This document shows, one piece after another, positions 1-12,714 of a DNA stretch of 64,000 bases (the first letter of the stretch is position 1; each line of letters opens with the position of its first letter). Location: positions 91,657,189 through 91,721,188 of the forward strand of contig OV884009.1 in the NCBI GenBank assembly GCA_930367205.1, in the 5' to 3' direction. A program made the position numbers and the translations under genes. Origin of the DNA: Acanthosoma haemorrhoidale (Eukaryota > Arthropoda > Insecta > Hemiptera > Acanthosomatidae). The notes beneath the pieces are model-generated. The model did no database searches. It was not told where the DNA came from and worked only from the letters and a program-made list of their open reading frames with translations.

Positions 1-450
1 TATGTTTTAGTCCGGCCTCGTCAGACCCCACACTTTCCTAGTGGCTAAAACGAGCACCTCCTAGAGATAGACATCTCCCTGGCGGACGACGGTTTCCATG
101 GCCCTATAAACTTTATCTAGTAGTGTCTCCCACGGCAATCCAGTCAGCCTCTCCCCGGTTCACACTCACCTTTGGGATCCGGACGGTTCTCACCTACTCT
201 CAGATACCGAGTGTGAATTCGTGGTCATTCCAAGACCACATAAGCTACCTACAGCACCTACCCTATACCTCTTCTCCTGAACATAGAGCACTATTGGGGC
301 ACGTACCTATCAAGTATGGAGTCAGATAGTACAGTAGTAAGACCCGCTATGAAGCAATTGTCCAGGTCATAGCCTAATCAACCCTCACTTCTCCTTACTT
401 CGTCACTAGGGCTAGGGTAACAAGGCACCCCCTCGTGACGACCCGACAAC
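1..450 (+). repeat. Family-P dispersed repeat, copy 1 (shared body only)
   Basis: The window opens exactly at the shared body of this repeat, which begins TATGTTTTAGTC in every copy. The same order of landmarks recurs at 21.8, 28.2, 36.9 (minus) and 4.5 kb (minus): CAGACCCCACAC, CCTAGTGG, a run around GGATCCGGACGG, then CATTCCAAGACCACA. The 5' module that precedes the body in other copies lies outside the window. One frame equivalent to the short frame of the other copies is interrupted once here. It is a transposable-element segment of unknown class; the body resembles no protein domain I know. Confidence 0.75.
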
Positions 451-3400
451 TTGCTTACTCATATTTTAGTTATATATTAATGTTTTGTGGGAGAATCACT
501 CAACCTTCCTTTGGTACCATGTTTCAGAGAGGTCTATAAATCAACATTTTCTTCTCCCCGCTCTAGGAAGCAATGGATTTAGATGTTCTTCTAGGTAGTA
601 TCCTAAATTCCTCAGTATTCCTTTAGTTATTGCCTCATTAAGTCCCTGGTAGTGGGGGGGCATATTTTACTTTTGTGGTACATGCTACCACTCCTGTAAG
701 TAAATTTTATACGTCCAGTTTCCCCGATATTTTTTTCTGGGTACTTAATATTTTATAAGTATAAAGTAGCATTTTCACTTATTTTGTTAATTTGAACACT
801 TCACTACTTCTTCTCTCAAAAGATAATTTTCACCTTTGAGGTGTATGCCGTAGGGTTCGTCTCTTTTTCTTCAAAGTATTATATTTTATAATCCAAGCCT
901 TTTTAGAATTATTTTTATTTCATAATGATTTTTTCAAACCTAGAAGTGACACAAATCATTTTTAAAAATTTCACTGGGTAACAAAATAGAATATTTTCTT
1001 ACTCATAAGAGAAAAAATGTCATTACAAAACACTAAGCCGTTTTCTTCAGAAACTTATTCATTAATTTCAGAATGGTAATTACGATAAGTGCATATCATT
1101 GTATTCCTATGAAGAATACTCCATCCTTTTTCCCTGGAAGCATATCCGACTTCTTTTGGATAACTCTAAATTTCGTATGAGACCGTCAAGATTTTCAGTA
1201 CATGAGGCTCAGATGAACTGCTATTTTGAAAAGTTGTGTTAGCAGAATCTGTTTCTTTTTACTTCCATCAGACTCTGAGCTCTCTTATCTAGTCGCACAT
1301 GTTCTGGAGGCTTTGGTGTGAGCAGTTCTTTGCAGAATGGAACTAGTCTCATCGCAGATTGCAAGCTAGGGTACACCAATATATGTTTTGATTTAGGTGT
1401 AATCACTTTAATGTTTGTTAAGCCGAAATAACAATCAGAACAGTAATCTTTGCCTGTGGTGCGCGTATTCTGATGTAATGGGATTGTTGCACCGGTCAGC
1501 GCACCTTACGTTATTCTGTTTTTTTTTTCAAAACAAAACCACAAACACACAAAAAAATACAACAGAAGAAAGAAAAATTCAACAAAAACAACCATTAAAC
1601 ATAATAACTACTATGTACATTTTCCTTACTAGCTATATATTTTTTTTGCTTACTTTAAAGCAAAAAAAATGTTCGTAACACTTTCTTGCTAATAAAAGGT
1701 GAAGAGTAAGGCACAAGACCACCTACATAACAAAAATTGTTACGATGATTTAAAACAACTAGCCATTTCGCAACTAACGACTAATTAAAAGAAACAAAGT
1801 TGTAAATATGCAATACACAATAATTAAGACACACACAATGACATGTTTACCGGTTCACTACTATCTCACAACTGGCATCGTTCTGATCAACGTGTGATAC
1901 ACTGGTCACGTTTGTACACGTCTAAACCTGCACAACAGTAGCAGTACTACCCTTTGAGAAAGCTCATTTGGTTCTATCATATTTTCAATGATCTAGGAGC
2001 TTTCACTTGACAATGGACAGCTGGAAGCAAAAACGTTTAAAAATTAACAAAAAAACTGTGGATGAGAAATTTCGGATACATATTTGAAAACATGATACAA
2101 AACTGCATTAAGTACAGCACTCGTGCGATTAATGTTTTTTTTATTGAAAAGAAAATTTTAACTTTAGTAGAACAGCTGAAAACATAAAAAAAAATTAGGT
2201 ACACACATGTGACTAATGAAAGGTTTATCAAACCGAATTCTTTATGAATGAGATTTTTATTTTCTAGTAGCTATTCATTAACCCTCATGAGGCTGACGGT
2301 ACTCTATGTTATGGGGAGGGCGAGTTCTCTGTTAACTGTGATGCGTATTTATCCCTGGCAGTTGGACGATGGAAAATATATGAGGAGCAACAATTGGTAT
2401 ATTCATTATTTTTTTTTATATTTAACCAGGATGAAAACTTTATCTTGAGATTTTTTTTATGATTGTTATCAACATATTTGAAGAAAAGCTTTTTTGCTAA
2501 AGGAGAGGCTCTACATTCCAATTGGTACAGAGAAGTGGCCTTTTAAAATAGCTCTACGAAAACAGATCCAATCCATCAGAAATTTAAGGTTCACAACACA
2601 TCCCAATATTCTATTTATTTTTTATTTAAAATATAAACTTTAAAATATCAGCTTAGAACCAGTTTAAGATTTAAAGTTTTCGTTTTTACTCATGGTTGAG
2701 ACACAGTGTATTCCAAAAGTAATTACAAAGGATTTCTCAAAAAAACCCGTTTCTTGAGAGTCAACAGTAAAAATGTAATACATTCCAAGCCGCTTTAAGT
2801 TGCTATTTCAGCTTTTTACTAAGTTTTAAAGCGATTCCACTAACCAAAATGGTTTAACGAATAGTTACTACCATTTAATTTGTCTTTTTATTTTTCGCCA
2901 CCTTATTTATTTTATACGTATTTAAGGAAACTATTTTTTTAAATGATGAAGTCTGATTTTATTCGTTAAAAAATAAGTAAATTATGAGTATTCTAATCAA
3001 TGGCGCAAATAGTTTCTGATATACGATCTCGTACATTCAACCGTCAAAAATGTTGAATGTTATCATTGAGCTAACTTCTATTATTTGATTTAACTACAAA
3101 AAAATGCTGTTGAAAGATACAAAATCTTAGAATCACAATGCGATAAATTAATACAAAATGTATTCATATCCAAAATAATTGGTTTATGAATAATGACTTA
3201 TTTTCGTCTTAACATAATAAATTGGGCGGCATTTACTTAAGCTAAACCCACAACCATCAATTAAACCGGAAATAGATTTCTGTAAATAAATATCACAATA
3301 TATTGGGCTTTGAGTTGAAGCTGAGGCCACAAATTGTAATATTATTATTTTCCGCATCTTCTCTGCCAGCTAGTAAGCACCTTAGGTCTAATTAATTTTC

Positions 3401-4140
3401 AAAGATGGTACCGCTGTATTAATTTATAAGCTTCTCTAGTGGTTTGACTATTTTTATACAAATCTCTCTTTTAATTTCTCATATCGTACCCCCTCAAGAA
3501 AAGTGAAACAAGACAAAAAATGGTATTATGTGTTGACTGTGTGGTAAAAAATATTGAACTTAACGCAGATAAAGTGACTCAAGTAGTATTCCTAAATATG
3601 TTTGGTGAAATCCCGCTATTGTCACTCTAGCCAACTTCGGTATTGCTCTTGGTCTGATCAAACAAATCGAAGCAATAGCAGTTGTGTTCCAACTGCCGAG
3701 TGGTAAAGTTTGATTAATATCTGAAAATATTATACATCTTGAGTAACATCCTAATTTCTGGCCGCACTTGGAATGATTGTGGTGTTGTCAACCCAGGCAA
3801 AGCAATCCTTCAAAAGTGGCCCGATTTTGATTCCACAACATTATGCCACAATAATAATATAATAAAATAACGCGGAGTTGATGCATACTGATTTCAATGA
3901 TTTTAAGCACTTCAACCGAATGAATAGTTTTTAATTATGATAAAGATGTCCTGGGCAACGTAAGTAAAACTAACTAAGATTAAAATGCTTAGATTTTTCA
4001 AATCCGAGCCATCAGATTTTTTTTATAAATTGACATACAACGACACAGAATTTGGAGAAATTGAGGTTTATTAAAGATAATACAATACTAATTTTGTCCT
4101 TAAGCAAGCGTATTTAAGAATATTGCAGATAAACTAGAAA
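451..4140. other. AT-rich unique DNA, no gene seen
   Basis: Only short, low-complexity reading frames occur here, dominated by runs of A and T, with no recognisable domain and no repeat-family match. A short inverted arrangement around 3640-3690 (GCTCTTGGTCTGATC, then GAAGCAATAGC) could fold, but nothing else supports it as an RNA gene. Confidence 0.5.
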
Positions 4141-4800
4141 AAAAAAAGCAGGCTGTGCCCCGATAGTACACTCTAGTTAGGAGTAGAGGTACAGGCTATT
4201 ATAGGTAGTTTACGTGGACTTGTAATGACTATGAGTTCACACTCAGTACCTGAGTATAGGCGGAAACCGTCCGAATCCCTGATACAACAGTGAAACAAAA
4301 CGAGGCAGACTGGAACGCTGGAGGAGATGATACTAGGTACATTTAGTAAGGCCCCAGAGATCGTCTTCTGCGTAGAAGCGACCCCTTCATAGGATGTGTT
4401 AGTTTTAACGTGGTAAAGCCAGAGGGGGGCTAGTGGATACTAGTGGGATTGATCTAGGAAGGTGTGGGCTCTGACGACACCTGACTAAAACATAGTAAGG
4501 TTAGGAAAGAGAGGTACAGAAAGTTTCATAAATGATAAGGCAATATTTAAAAACATTAGTGGAGCTACAAGTACCAGTTCAGAGGCGAGCCGTAGCTTGA
4601 ATGCTTTGTCGGCAAAAACCAAGGGGTATATCATAGCCAAAAGCAGCTAATGAGCAAGCGTTTTATTTTGGCCAACCAGCAGGCTTTTTTTTTTGGCCAA
4701 TAGGCTCGCTTGCCTACCTCCTCCTCTTCCTCCTCCTTGGGGAACTCTAAGGGCGGCCTGTGAGCTCGTTTGCAGCTACGTCATTTATTGTTCAAGTATA
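4141..4800 (-). repeat. Family-P repeat, copy 2, with type-I 5' module
   Basis: Read on the minus strand, the element starts near 4795 with AATAAATGACGTAGCTGC. It then runs through a type-I 5' module (GGCCAAAATAAAAC, then GGCTATGATATAC, a decayed TATA region), and the shared body follows from about 4500 downwards. The 5' module matches that of copy 3 (21525-21800) and differs completely from copies 4 and 5. The 3' end near 4141 stops soon after a GGGGCAC motif and is followed by an A/T run. Confidence 0.7.
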
Positions 4801-5868
4801 ATCACACTAATATACTTTTGAGTATTATGTGATTTGGTTTTATTCTTTCTATTCATTTATTTCAATTATTAACAACATATACATGGCAAACTCGATTCAA
4901 TAGAGTAGAAGGTAATTTATCTGTTCGCAACAGTCTCTTTTTTTTTATTTATAGGCTCTGAAAAAACAGTTTGTGCCATGAACCTATACACGTATATTAG
5001 TGCCATTGTTTAGCTTTTTTTATGGGTTCGTCAGCTGTTTTAAAAAAAAAAAAAATCCTGTTTTTAGTCTTGTGACCGTCTATCTGTCTTTTCAAGTCTT
5101 CAGATTATTTGATAAAATATATTTCAATCCAAATGAAGTAGGAATATTGTGATTAATTAAATTTTTGATATAAAATAAACATTTTTCTGAAATTTTGAGT
5201 AGGGTTTAACGGGTCCTGAATTAACAATATGTAATAAGTATCTACAATTTTACAAACAATCATACACGAGTGTTATTGTTGGGTGATATTTTCTATTATT
5301 ATTGCAAAAACAAACCATTAATCGAATAATTAGTGATTAAATGTTTAATATTTTCCTATATTATTAACCGAGGTTTCAATTTATTTCTTGTTTGAATATA
5401 ATCACCCTTTTTGTTTTTTAACTCCAGTGGATAAGGGGGTAAGGCAAAACTGTCATGAAAATTGTTTTCTACCTTTATTTTCTTTTATTTTATTCAATAA
5501 GGTACTTGTCATCAAATTGAATTAAGATGGCACTGTCTTCTGCTGGGGTTATGAACAAAATAATGTAGCAAGGGGATGAAATTAACGATTGGCAGTCTCT
5601 TGAATATTTATTAAAGTCATAAAATGAAATACAGTCATTGACAAGCAAATATACTTCATTTTAAATCAACGAAACCTATCATTACAACTGTCAGTATACA
5701 TAAAAATATAATAATTTTCTCTCTTCACAATAGATCGCCATGCCACGACGGTTTTAGTCGACGAAGAGGATTGCGTGTTATAAAGATGAAGTAACACGTG
5801 TGGATAAGAGGAGGGGATAAGTTTTCGTGGAATAACATAATTTTAAATCTTGAATAGCTTATTAATAA
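4801..5868. other. AT-rich unique DNA, nothing recognised
   Basis: Poly-T tracts and short A/T words dominate. No reading frame with recognisable content and no repeat family defined in this window is present. Confidence 0.5.
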
Positions 5869-6353
5869 TGTAATTCCTTTATTGTGCTAAAATTACAATC
5901 TGCCTTGCTAGGCAATAAGTAATTAAGATATACGATCATTCATACCATATTTACATTTCATCATTCACTCACTCATTCATTCAGGACATGATTGGAGAAA
6001 CTGGCCATTGCCAGGACTCCCACTGTCACTTGATTATAGCAGGTCACGAGGCCACTGCCGTTTCAGTCTCCGAGGAGGATTATAGGGATGAGTGACGCAG
6101 TGCAGTGACTGTGCTACAGGATTAGGGTGGTTGGAAAGGCTACTGTGGAATTTCGTAAACTTGGAAGGGATGAGTTCTAGAATGTAGGGTATATTAAGGT
6201 CGTTATGAAGGGTTTTGTTGCTGACATAATAAGGGGCATTTACTATTGTTCTCAGGACTTTTGATTGAAAGGATTGGATACGCTTGATGTTCGACTTTTT
6301 TGCTGTCCCCCATAGCTCTATTCCGTATGTCCAGATTGGTTTAAGTAAATAGC
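5869..6353 (-). mobile_element. JkA LINE fragment, 3' end, short-3'UTR class
   Basis: This is a 5'-truncated copy of the Jockey-type LINE, read on the minus strand. It contains the C-terminal part of ORF2 (the segment ending in the family's PRRLKRQW-like terminus) followed by a shortened 3' UTR and the terminal GCAGATTGTAATTTTAGCAC tail. The 3' UTR lacks the roughly 180-bp middle section present in standard copies: the text around CATGTCCTGA jumps straight to the GAATGAGTGAGTGAATG region. Copies at 34.05 and 54.05 kb share the same jump, so this is a subfamily trait and not a private deletion. Stops and frameshifts make it a dead fragment. Confidence 0.8.
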
Positions 6354-6720
6354 TTATTAGCTGTTATTAGGGAAACTTTGATAGTTTACCCATTAAATAA
6401 CAAATACATTTTTTATCAACTTTTTTTGTTTATAATTTCATATTGGTATAACCCAGAAGACTAAAAATATGATTTTTAAAATTTTTATAAATTACTTAAA
6501 TCTTCAAGTTATTCAAGATAACAAAAAATTAGTGTGTTTTTACCTTAAAAAGTTTACCTTAAAACTTTTTTTTTTTTAAATAAAATACACTATATTCTAT
6601 AATTTTACGATGTATACATTTACTGAAAACTAAAAAATAGAATCATGAAAAAAGTATATTGGTACATATATTACAGCAGCATTAAAATGGTACGAAACTT
6701 AACATTTTTGAGAAATATTT
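6354..6720. other. AT-rich DNA without features
   Basis: Homopolymer-rich sequence with no coding or repeat signal that I recognise. Confidence 0.5.
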
Positions 6721-7190
6721 TAAATACCCAAGAACAAAATATTGCATTACTGGAGTAAGTGAGAGGTCTTGATTTGCTCGCTTCTGCCTGGTATCTTTTT
6801 TGTTGATCTTTTCTTTGAAGGTAATGGTTCTTTTCGTCAAATTAATTTGCAATCTCGCTTAACGTCTCGTTTATACATGGATTTGAAATGTTATTTAACA
6901 GGTGGACAATTAATAATGTCATATCGATTATTCTTGTAGAAGTTTGTGGTGCCATCTAATGTGCAAGTCTACATCACCCACGTTCTTATAAATTTTTATA
7001 ACATTGGGCGGGGGTCAGATATTCTCCTTTTTGCTTTTACACAATACCTTGAAGTACTTTCAATGCCTTCATTATCAGTTACATCCGCAACGCTGTCTGG
7101 ATGGAGAAAACACAATCAACTTCGGCTAATTTCAATGCTTCATCTAGGTCAACTAAGGGTAATATCTCATGCAATATTCAGCAGTACTAT
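6720..7190 (-). pseudogene. Possible piggyBac-like transposase N-terminal relic
   Basis: On the minus strand near 7170-7040 two adjacent frames read as an acidic N-terminal segment: LDEALKLAEVDCVF, then after a frame change HPDSVADVTDNEGIE. This combination of a DEAL-type helix with a proline-aspartate stretch and TDxE is typical of the N-termini of piggyBac transposases (family knowledge). Downstream towards 6720 the reading breaks up, and the catalytic DDD region is not visible. The 122-codon frame on the opposite strand (6946-7314) is probably only the shadow of this relic. No TTAA-flanked terminal repeats were identified. Host pseudogene or chance similarity remain possible. Confidence 0.35.
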
Positions 7191-7344
7191 AAATCGCTTT
7201 ACTCATTATGTCAAACAGTTGCTGGTAATGTTTATGAGGAAATTTAAAATGATGTACGTACACCTTGTGGGTCTGGAAATAAAACTGAAGGCTAGGGGCA
7301 TTAGGGAGGCATGAAAAGTTAGGGAGGGGATTAAACATTTTCAA

Positions 7345-9424
7345 ACATGAATTTCAAGACTGCTTCCTTCTATATTGTACCACTAATATATTTATAGATC
7401 ATTAACTTTTTTAAATTTTCTGTCCACTAATATTAGAACCCCGTAATATTAGCATTGAATTGTGCTCAATCCACAATAATACTGTGCTCCAGAATTTAAA
7501 AATAAAAAAGAAGTAACTTTTTTTTTATAAATATTTAACATTGTCAATTTTTTACCCTTGTAATTGTATGTTCATTGTACTTTTTCTATATCAGTAACAA
7601 TGACCATCAAATAAAAAATTGTTTAATGGATTTTCAAAGATTTTCTGAAACACAAAATAACTGATAAATTTATATTCAGGCACAATCATGAGTGGGAAAA
7701 AATTGTAACGTTGCTGATCTATTTATAAATAGAATAAGCACAAGTCAAAATGGAAAAGAGGTATGCCATTTTTTTATACTGTCAGTTATTGTATTATAGC
7801 CAACAGGTAATTGGTATAATCTAGCATATTGTAAAATAAAACTACAAAATCAAGATCAATATAATAATTTTCACAAGAGTGGTCGTAAACACAAATCTTG
7901 ACAAGAGGAGGGAAGACAATTGACTCGTTTAAAAACAGAGCTGATATTCTAGGCCTCTACAATACACGTCAAATAAATAAAATATAATTATAAGCAAGTC
8001 AAATGTATAAGTCATTTTTTAAAATATTTACATCTCCAAGGCTGTCAACTGGTGTTAGCTTGTTTTGTTTTTTGAGTTAAAAAAAAAAATGAACGAAATA
8101 TATTTCAAGGAATGCAAATTAGGAGATCAAAGATTAAATGGAATCATTATAAAAAATACATTGCGGGCTGAACTTGAAATGAGAATTACCTTTCAAAAGA
8201 GATTCACAATCTGTTTTTGATAAGAAATAAAATTATTAAATAAAACAGATTGCTTTTACCATAGGCTCCTTGAAAATTTCAAAGAATACCATGTATTTCC
8301 GAACCTATTCCACCCATCAATGTCGCTGTACTATTCCACTTGTTTTCTTTTTTTTTTAAATTATAAGTTCAGGCAAAAAATGCTTTAATCAGTGTATTTC
8401 ATGGTAATGCATCTCGACTAAACGATAAAATAGCAAGAAGAAAGGTAGATTCCAAACCAGAATCATTGAAATAAATAACAAAACAGCGTTTCTGTCTCCA
8501 CAACTGATATTTTACTGTACCATTACACAATTCGCCATTAACCGTTTAATCATTTGAAATAACTTGGAATGGCCTAATTAAAATGCTCCGAGAAAATTCC
8601 ATTTCCTGCAATATTATGTTTCACTCACATTTGAAATGTACAAAGGATGATTGTGTGCAATGAGTAACATCTAAGTAAAGGAAGCATACTAATTAAATAT
8701 TGTACTTACTGTACCTATGTAAAGAAACTCTGCAAATTCTGTAAACAGGAAAACATTTAGATATTATCTCATTATTACAAGAATAATAATAAACTTATTT
8801 GCTTATAAACAAACTTCTACCATCCGGGGGCAGTACAAAGTCCTTCGATGTATTAACAAACTATTCTAAGAGTTTAAAAGTAATAAAAAGTAGTATCGTT
8901 TTTCTCAAATTTGGTATCGGTGGTTGGGCTAAAAATTTAATAATAAAATTCCACAGCTCATGAGTAGTGGTAGAAACATTTGAGTCGAAAAGATAGCCCA
9001 TTTCACATTAATAGGAATGTGTATTACAGACTGTATCCCTTACTGCAAGTCTTCATTTTAGGATTATTTCAAATTGAAAAAACTTTCAAAAATTTGAGAA
9101 AAAGTTCTTCAAAACTGTTGTTAAAGGATAGCAGGAAACAATACTACTTTACTAAAATTACTGAATCACAAACAACTATAGACACATGTATTAAACATTT
9201 ATGGGTTTTTTTTTTCAAAAATGTTCCAACTCACCGAACCCTCTGATTAGGAGACTATATTTGATAGTGAAGACTTCATGCCCCAGTAAGTGTATTTTTT
9301 TTTTTATAATCTACTTTTATATACAAACAACTCTCACCAGTCTGTTGGCAACATTGGGTGACCTAGCAATTACCTGTCCTGAAATGAGTGAATTCGATTG
9401 CACATGTGCCTAATACTAAAATTG
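7345..9424. other. AT-rich unique DNA, nothing recognised
   Basis: Two kilobases of A/T-rich sequence. Short frames at 8980-9413 on the plus strand show no domain, no codon bias and no repeat match. Confidence 0.5.
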
Positions 9425-9429
9425 CATGG

Positions 9430-9765
9430 TCAACGCAATGTTCCTGATACTGGTCTCTGGAAGGGCATTCACTTAATCTTGTCTCAGCACATATTGCTTG
9501 TGCAATACTGCGTCTGCCCGAGTATTTAGAAAAGGTTTAGCAGTCTCAGTAGCTGTTGTAAGCTGATTCCGAAGCGTGTCACCTCTTGGCTCTATCACTC
9601 GCGGCCGACCTCTGATCTGCGATTGCGCAAACCAGCCTCACGTTATCGTGTAATTGTTCTCAGTACTGTGGTTTTGGGTAAACCCAATGCGCGTGCTGCA
9701 TATCTTTGGCTTTGACCGTCATCAAATAAAGCACTAAACTACTTTCTCGGCCGTGAAACCATTTT
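9430..9765 (-). pseudogene. Tc1-like transposase relic (N-terminal HTH region)
   Basis: Read on the minus strand from 9765 down, the sequence gives FDDGQSQR, then AARALGLPKTTV and an arginine-rich stretch. This is the pattern of the paired helix-turn-helix DNA-binding domain of Tc1/IS630-family transposases. A TATETAKP-like segment follows, and the frame then decays. A second independent copy (36125-36445) gives the same order of motifs with different mutations, which confirms the reading. Only the DNA-binding half is visible; the DDE/D catalytic domain is missing. Several stops and frameshifts show it is inactive. Confidence 0.65.
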
Positions 9766-9770
9766 TTTCA

Positions 9771-10885
9771 TTAAAATAAAAAAAAAAACCTTTTGTTATT
9801 TTTTCATAGATTAAGTGCACGAGAAATCAAAATATAAATCTCTGTATACTTTTTCAATATTTATTGGATTTTTCCTTGATATTTGTAACCCCTCATCACT
9901 GGTAATGTTAATTAAAAAAATAATTTAAAACCGAATTAATTCTACTAGGAAACAAATATTTTTTTGCAAATTTTTATAGTGTGCCACTTTTTTTGATGGG
10001 GTGTTTAGTTTTTTTTCATATAATCAATCATTCATTTTAGTACTAAGTTATATATATAGTCTTAATTTTTTATTTATTTTTCTTTCTAATTGCTGTAAAT
10101 ATTTTTGTAAATAGATGCATGTATATAGGACCTACTTGCATATTGCTTGGAGGAAGAGCCGGATCTCCCGGAGTCTTGCACCGAGCTTATAGTATATTTA
10201 TTTTATATCTCCGGTAAGTGCCTTCATTTATTTATTTTATTATAATTATTATACAACATTAATACTAAATATAGGCAGGCACTTAACAACCAGACTATCT
10301 AGAGGAATAAATATTTTCTTCTCGTACCTGAGATTATATCAAATGATGGCGCCAAACGTGCGAGCTATTAATTAGATTAAGAAATATTATTAAATTTTTT
10401 TTGTGAAAAATATCGAGGATTTTTTTATAAAACTTAAACAGAGGCCTGTATAACTCAGTATAGTTTCCTAACTTTTATTTATTTTTTTTTTAAATTCATT
10501 CCTTAAATAAAAAATCGTTTATAATTGATGAAAAAAGTGGCTGGTTTGGGACCAGCTAGTTATACCAAGACACCAAAATTTAGAACACTAATCAGATTAT
10601 GAATAAAAGAAAAAAAAACTTGAAAGGCACTAATTTTTTTATTTAAATGAAATTGCAGGAGAGGGACTGATAAAGGGATCGCTGGGCAGGAAGGTGATTA
10701 ACATAAGTGTGCCTTCGAACCCTAATCAAGACCCCTTTATTTACCCACTAACTAGGCTGGCTCATTGGCTAGTCAAATAGCCTATTCATACTATTGCAAA
10801 TGATTAAAATTCATAGTTGAAATTAGCTCGAGAAATACCAGAAAAATATAACCATCAAGAAATATTACATGTCTATTTTTTAAAA
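9771..10885. other. AT-rich DNA with a possible LTR/primer-site scar
   Basis: Mostly A/T-rich. At 10130-10360 there is a GC-richer stretch with GAAGAGCCGGATCTCCCGGAG, a TATATTTATTTTATA run and then, near 10345, GATGGCGCCAAACGTGCGAG. The last word resembles a GGCGCC-type primer-binding site used by Gypsy-like elements. No paired LTR or pol gene is visible. A hairpin-capable GCTGGTTTGGGACCAGC lies near 10540. Confidence 0.3.
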
Positions 10886-10886
10886 T

Positions 10887-11815
10887 CAAATCTTTATTGT
10901 GGTAAAATTACAATCTGCCTTATTAGGCAGAAAGTAATTTTGTTCAATGTTCACACCATATTTACAATCCTTCATTCACTCGCTCATTCATAAAGTATTT
11001 AAAAACAGCCCAGAGACCTCCAATTCTACTTGGTTGACACCCCCGTCGCCTGCGAAAGAGGAAGCGGAGTCTTGGGAAGTCCCCCAAGCTCCTAGATCAG
11101 CCGCGTCACCGGATATGAGCCAGTGGAGGCTGACCAAAATCACGAGAGCCACAAACACTCAGGACATGATTGAAGAAACTGGCCGTAGCCAGGACTCCCA
11201 CTGTCACGTATCTATAACAGGTCACGAGACCACTGCCACTTGAGTCTCTGAGGAGGATTATAGTGATGAGTGACGCAGTGTAATGACTGTGCTAGGGTAT
11301 TTGGGTGGTTGGATAGGTTTCGATGGAATTTAATGAACTTGGGGGATGGGATAGGTTCAAGAATGTAAGGTATATTAACATCGTTATGAAGGGTTTTGTT
11401 GCTAAAATAATAAGGGGCATTAATTATTGTTCTCAGGACTTTCGATTGATAGGATTGGACGCGATTGATGTTTCAATGTTTTTGCTGTCCCCCATAGCTC
11501 TATTCCGTAAGTCCAGATTGGCTTTAGTATAACTTTGTAAATTAGTAATTTAGTTTGTATTGAGAGTTAGGATCATTTGAAGTAGTCTGTAAAGTGGTCC
11601 AAGCGTCTGTTTAGTTCTTGTGTTTTTAGCCTCGTGTGAGGGCTATAAGTTAGCCTTTTGTCTAGACGGAAGCCTAAATATCGCCTTGTCTTGGATACAG
11701 GATGAGGAATGACATTAAAAAAAACTAGTGGACAGGACCTGTGGCAGAGGGTAATACTATTGTGGGAACAGTTCGATGTAACATCGAGGGGTGAACATCG
11801 AAACAAAAAGGGTAC
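10887..11815 (-). mobile_element. JkA LINE fragment, standard 3' UTR
   Basis: This minus-strand, 5'-truncated copy covers the last third of ORF2 plus the full standard 3' UTR. The 5'-most coding part (11806-11573) reads RRYLGFRLDKRLTYSPHTR, the conserved Jockey-clade segment just after the reverse-transcriptase thumb (YLGxxLDxRLTW in relatives). The segment for the PIWTYGIELWG-type motif follows near 11520 but is frame-broken. The 3' UTR contains the family landmarks (GACTCCGCTTCCTC, GAATGAGCGAGTGAATG, GGCAGATTGTAATTTTACCAC). It is a dead copy and a useful reference for the standard 3' UTR class. Confidence 0.85.
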
Positions 11816-11944
11816 GCAAAGTTACTAACTCATAAAAAAAATGCAGTTTTTGCTTATTAAACGGTGAAGAGGCCCAAAAGTCCTTAAACAACTTAAATAC
11901 TAAGTTGAAAGTATTTATTCAGCTGATTTTATAGTATCTACGTT

Positions 11945-12095
11945 CAAAAATAATATCATGTAGTCGAGTGGTTAGTACGGTAACCAATAATCTCGGAGAA
12001 CCGGACCCTAAGGATTTTTTTATTGGAGGATAGGGCTACTCGGGGTCAACTCAGCCTCGTGAGGGTGAATGAATAGCTACTAATGAAAAAAAACA
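11945..12095 (+). repeat. Candidate tRNA-derived SINE
   Basis: At 11961-11971 TAGTCGAGTGG is a perfect match to the RNA polymerase III A-box consensus TRGYNNANNGG. The following text (GTTAGTACGG) continues like a tRNA D-arm. The expected B-box position, about 35 bases on (GAGAACCGGACCC), is only a weak match. A body with CAGCCTCGTGAGGGTGA and an A-rich tail (GAAAAAAAACAAATTGAA) completes a SINE-like layout. There is no second copy in the window, and a convincing cloverleaf cannot be drawn, so this is not a tRNA gene. Confidence 0.5.
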
Positions 12096-12424
12096 AATTG
12101 AACAAAAAAGTTGAAGTATAAATTCAACACTGCCCACTTCAGCGACAACATTCCCTCCCTGCTCATGAGTATCACGGAGACAACGGTTCATAAAGTGTTT
12201 TCATTTCCCAAGGGAGACCACTCAAAGCAACGAGACAAAAATCAAAGTGAGAAAAGAAGAACTTTGTTAGTAGTGGAAGGATGTGATGTGGCAGGTTTAT
12301 AATAATAATATTTGATTGCCAATATTTTACCAACGAGTCAGTTATTATAATAGGTTTGTCTTCCCATTCAATCATCAAACGGTTTAAAATAAAATGATTA
12401 TTTTTTAATTAAAAATAATAATTA

Positions 12425-12660
12425 TTACAACGTCCACTCGTCCTGCGCCTGTGGCTCTCTCGCCCTCTCTCAAGTCTTCGCTACATATCGAATTAAACGG
12501 CTAGGGAAAACCTCCATCCTTCCACCAGCTGATGAATTGCTTCGGGATAGGGGGGGGGGTGGTCCTGAACAGAATGTGTATGTACATATTGTATAAATGT
12601 ACATAAATAATACTAAATGCTTATATCCCAATTAATAATGCTGTACAGGCACATTTTCAT
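12425..12660 (+). mobile_element. Degraded JkA-related LINE 3' tail
   Basis: The stretch from CCTGTGGCTCTCTCGCCCTC through a G-run (near 12550) to AATAATGCTGTACAGG follows the same order of landmarks as the tail at 20290-20480 (GTCTGTGGCTCTCTTGCGCG, a G-run, AATAATTCTGTACAAGG). Both are diverged relatives of the JkA 3' UTR (GTCTGTGGCTCTCGCGC). No coding sequence remains. They probably represent an older subfamily. Confidence 0.5.
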
Positions 12661-12714
12661 TTTTCAAAGATCCGTTCGTGGCTTTGTTATGAGATATTTA
12701 AAGTAATATTTATA

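Noticed and set aside
1415..1678. 87-codon frame as a small gene
   Set aside because: Lysine/phenylalanine homopolymer character from A and T runs, and no supporting signals.
3640..3690. Hairpin-capable stretch as a microRNA precursor
   Set aside because: Pairing is partial and a similar word at 48.04 kb shares only about 14 bases; not enough for a call.
6946..7314. 122-codon plus-strand frame as a host gene
   Set aside because: No domain, and the opposite strand carries the transposase-like words, so it is probably a shadow.
11955..12035. tRNA gene
   Set aside because: Only the A box is good. The B box and acceptor stem are absent, so a decayed SINE fits better.
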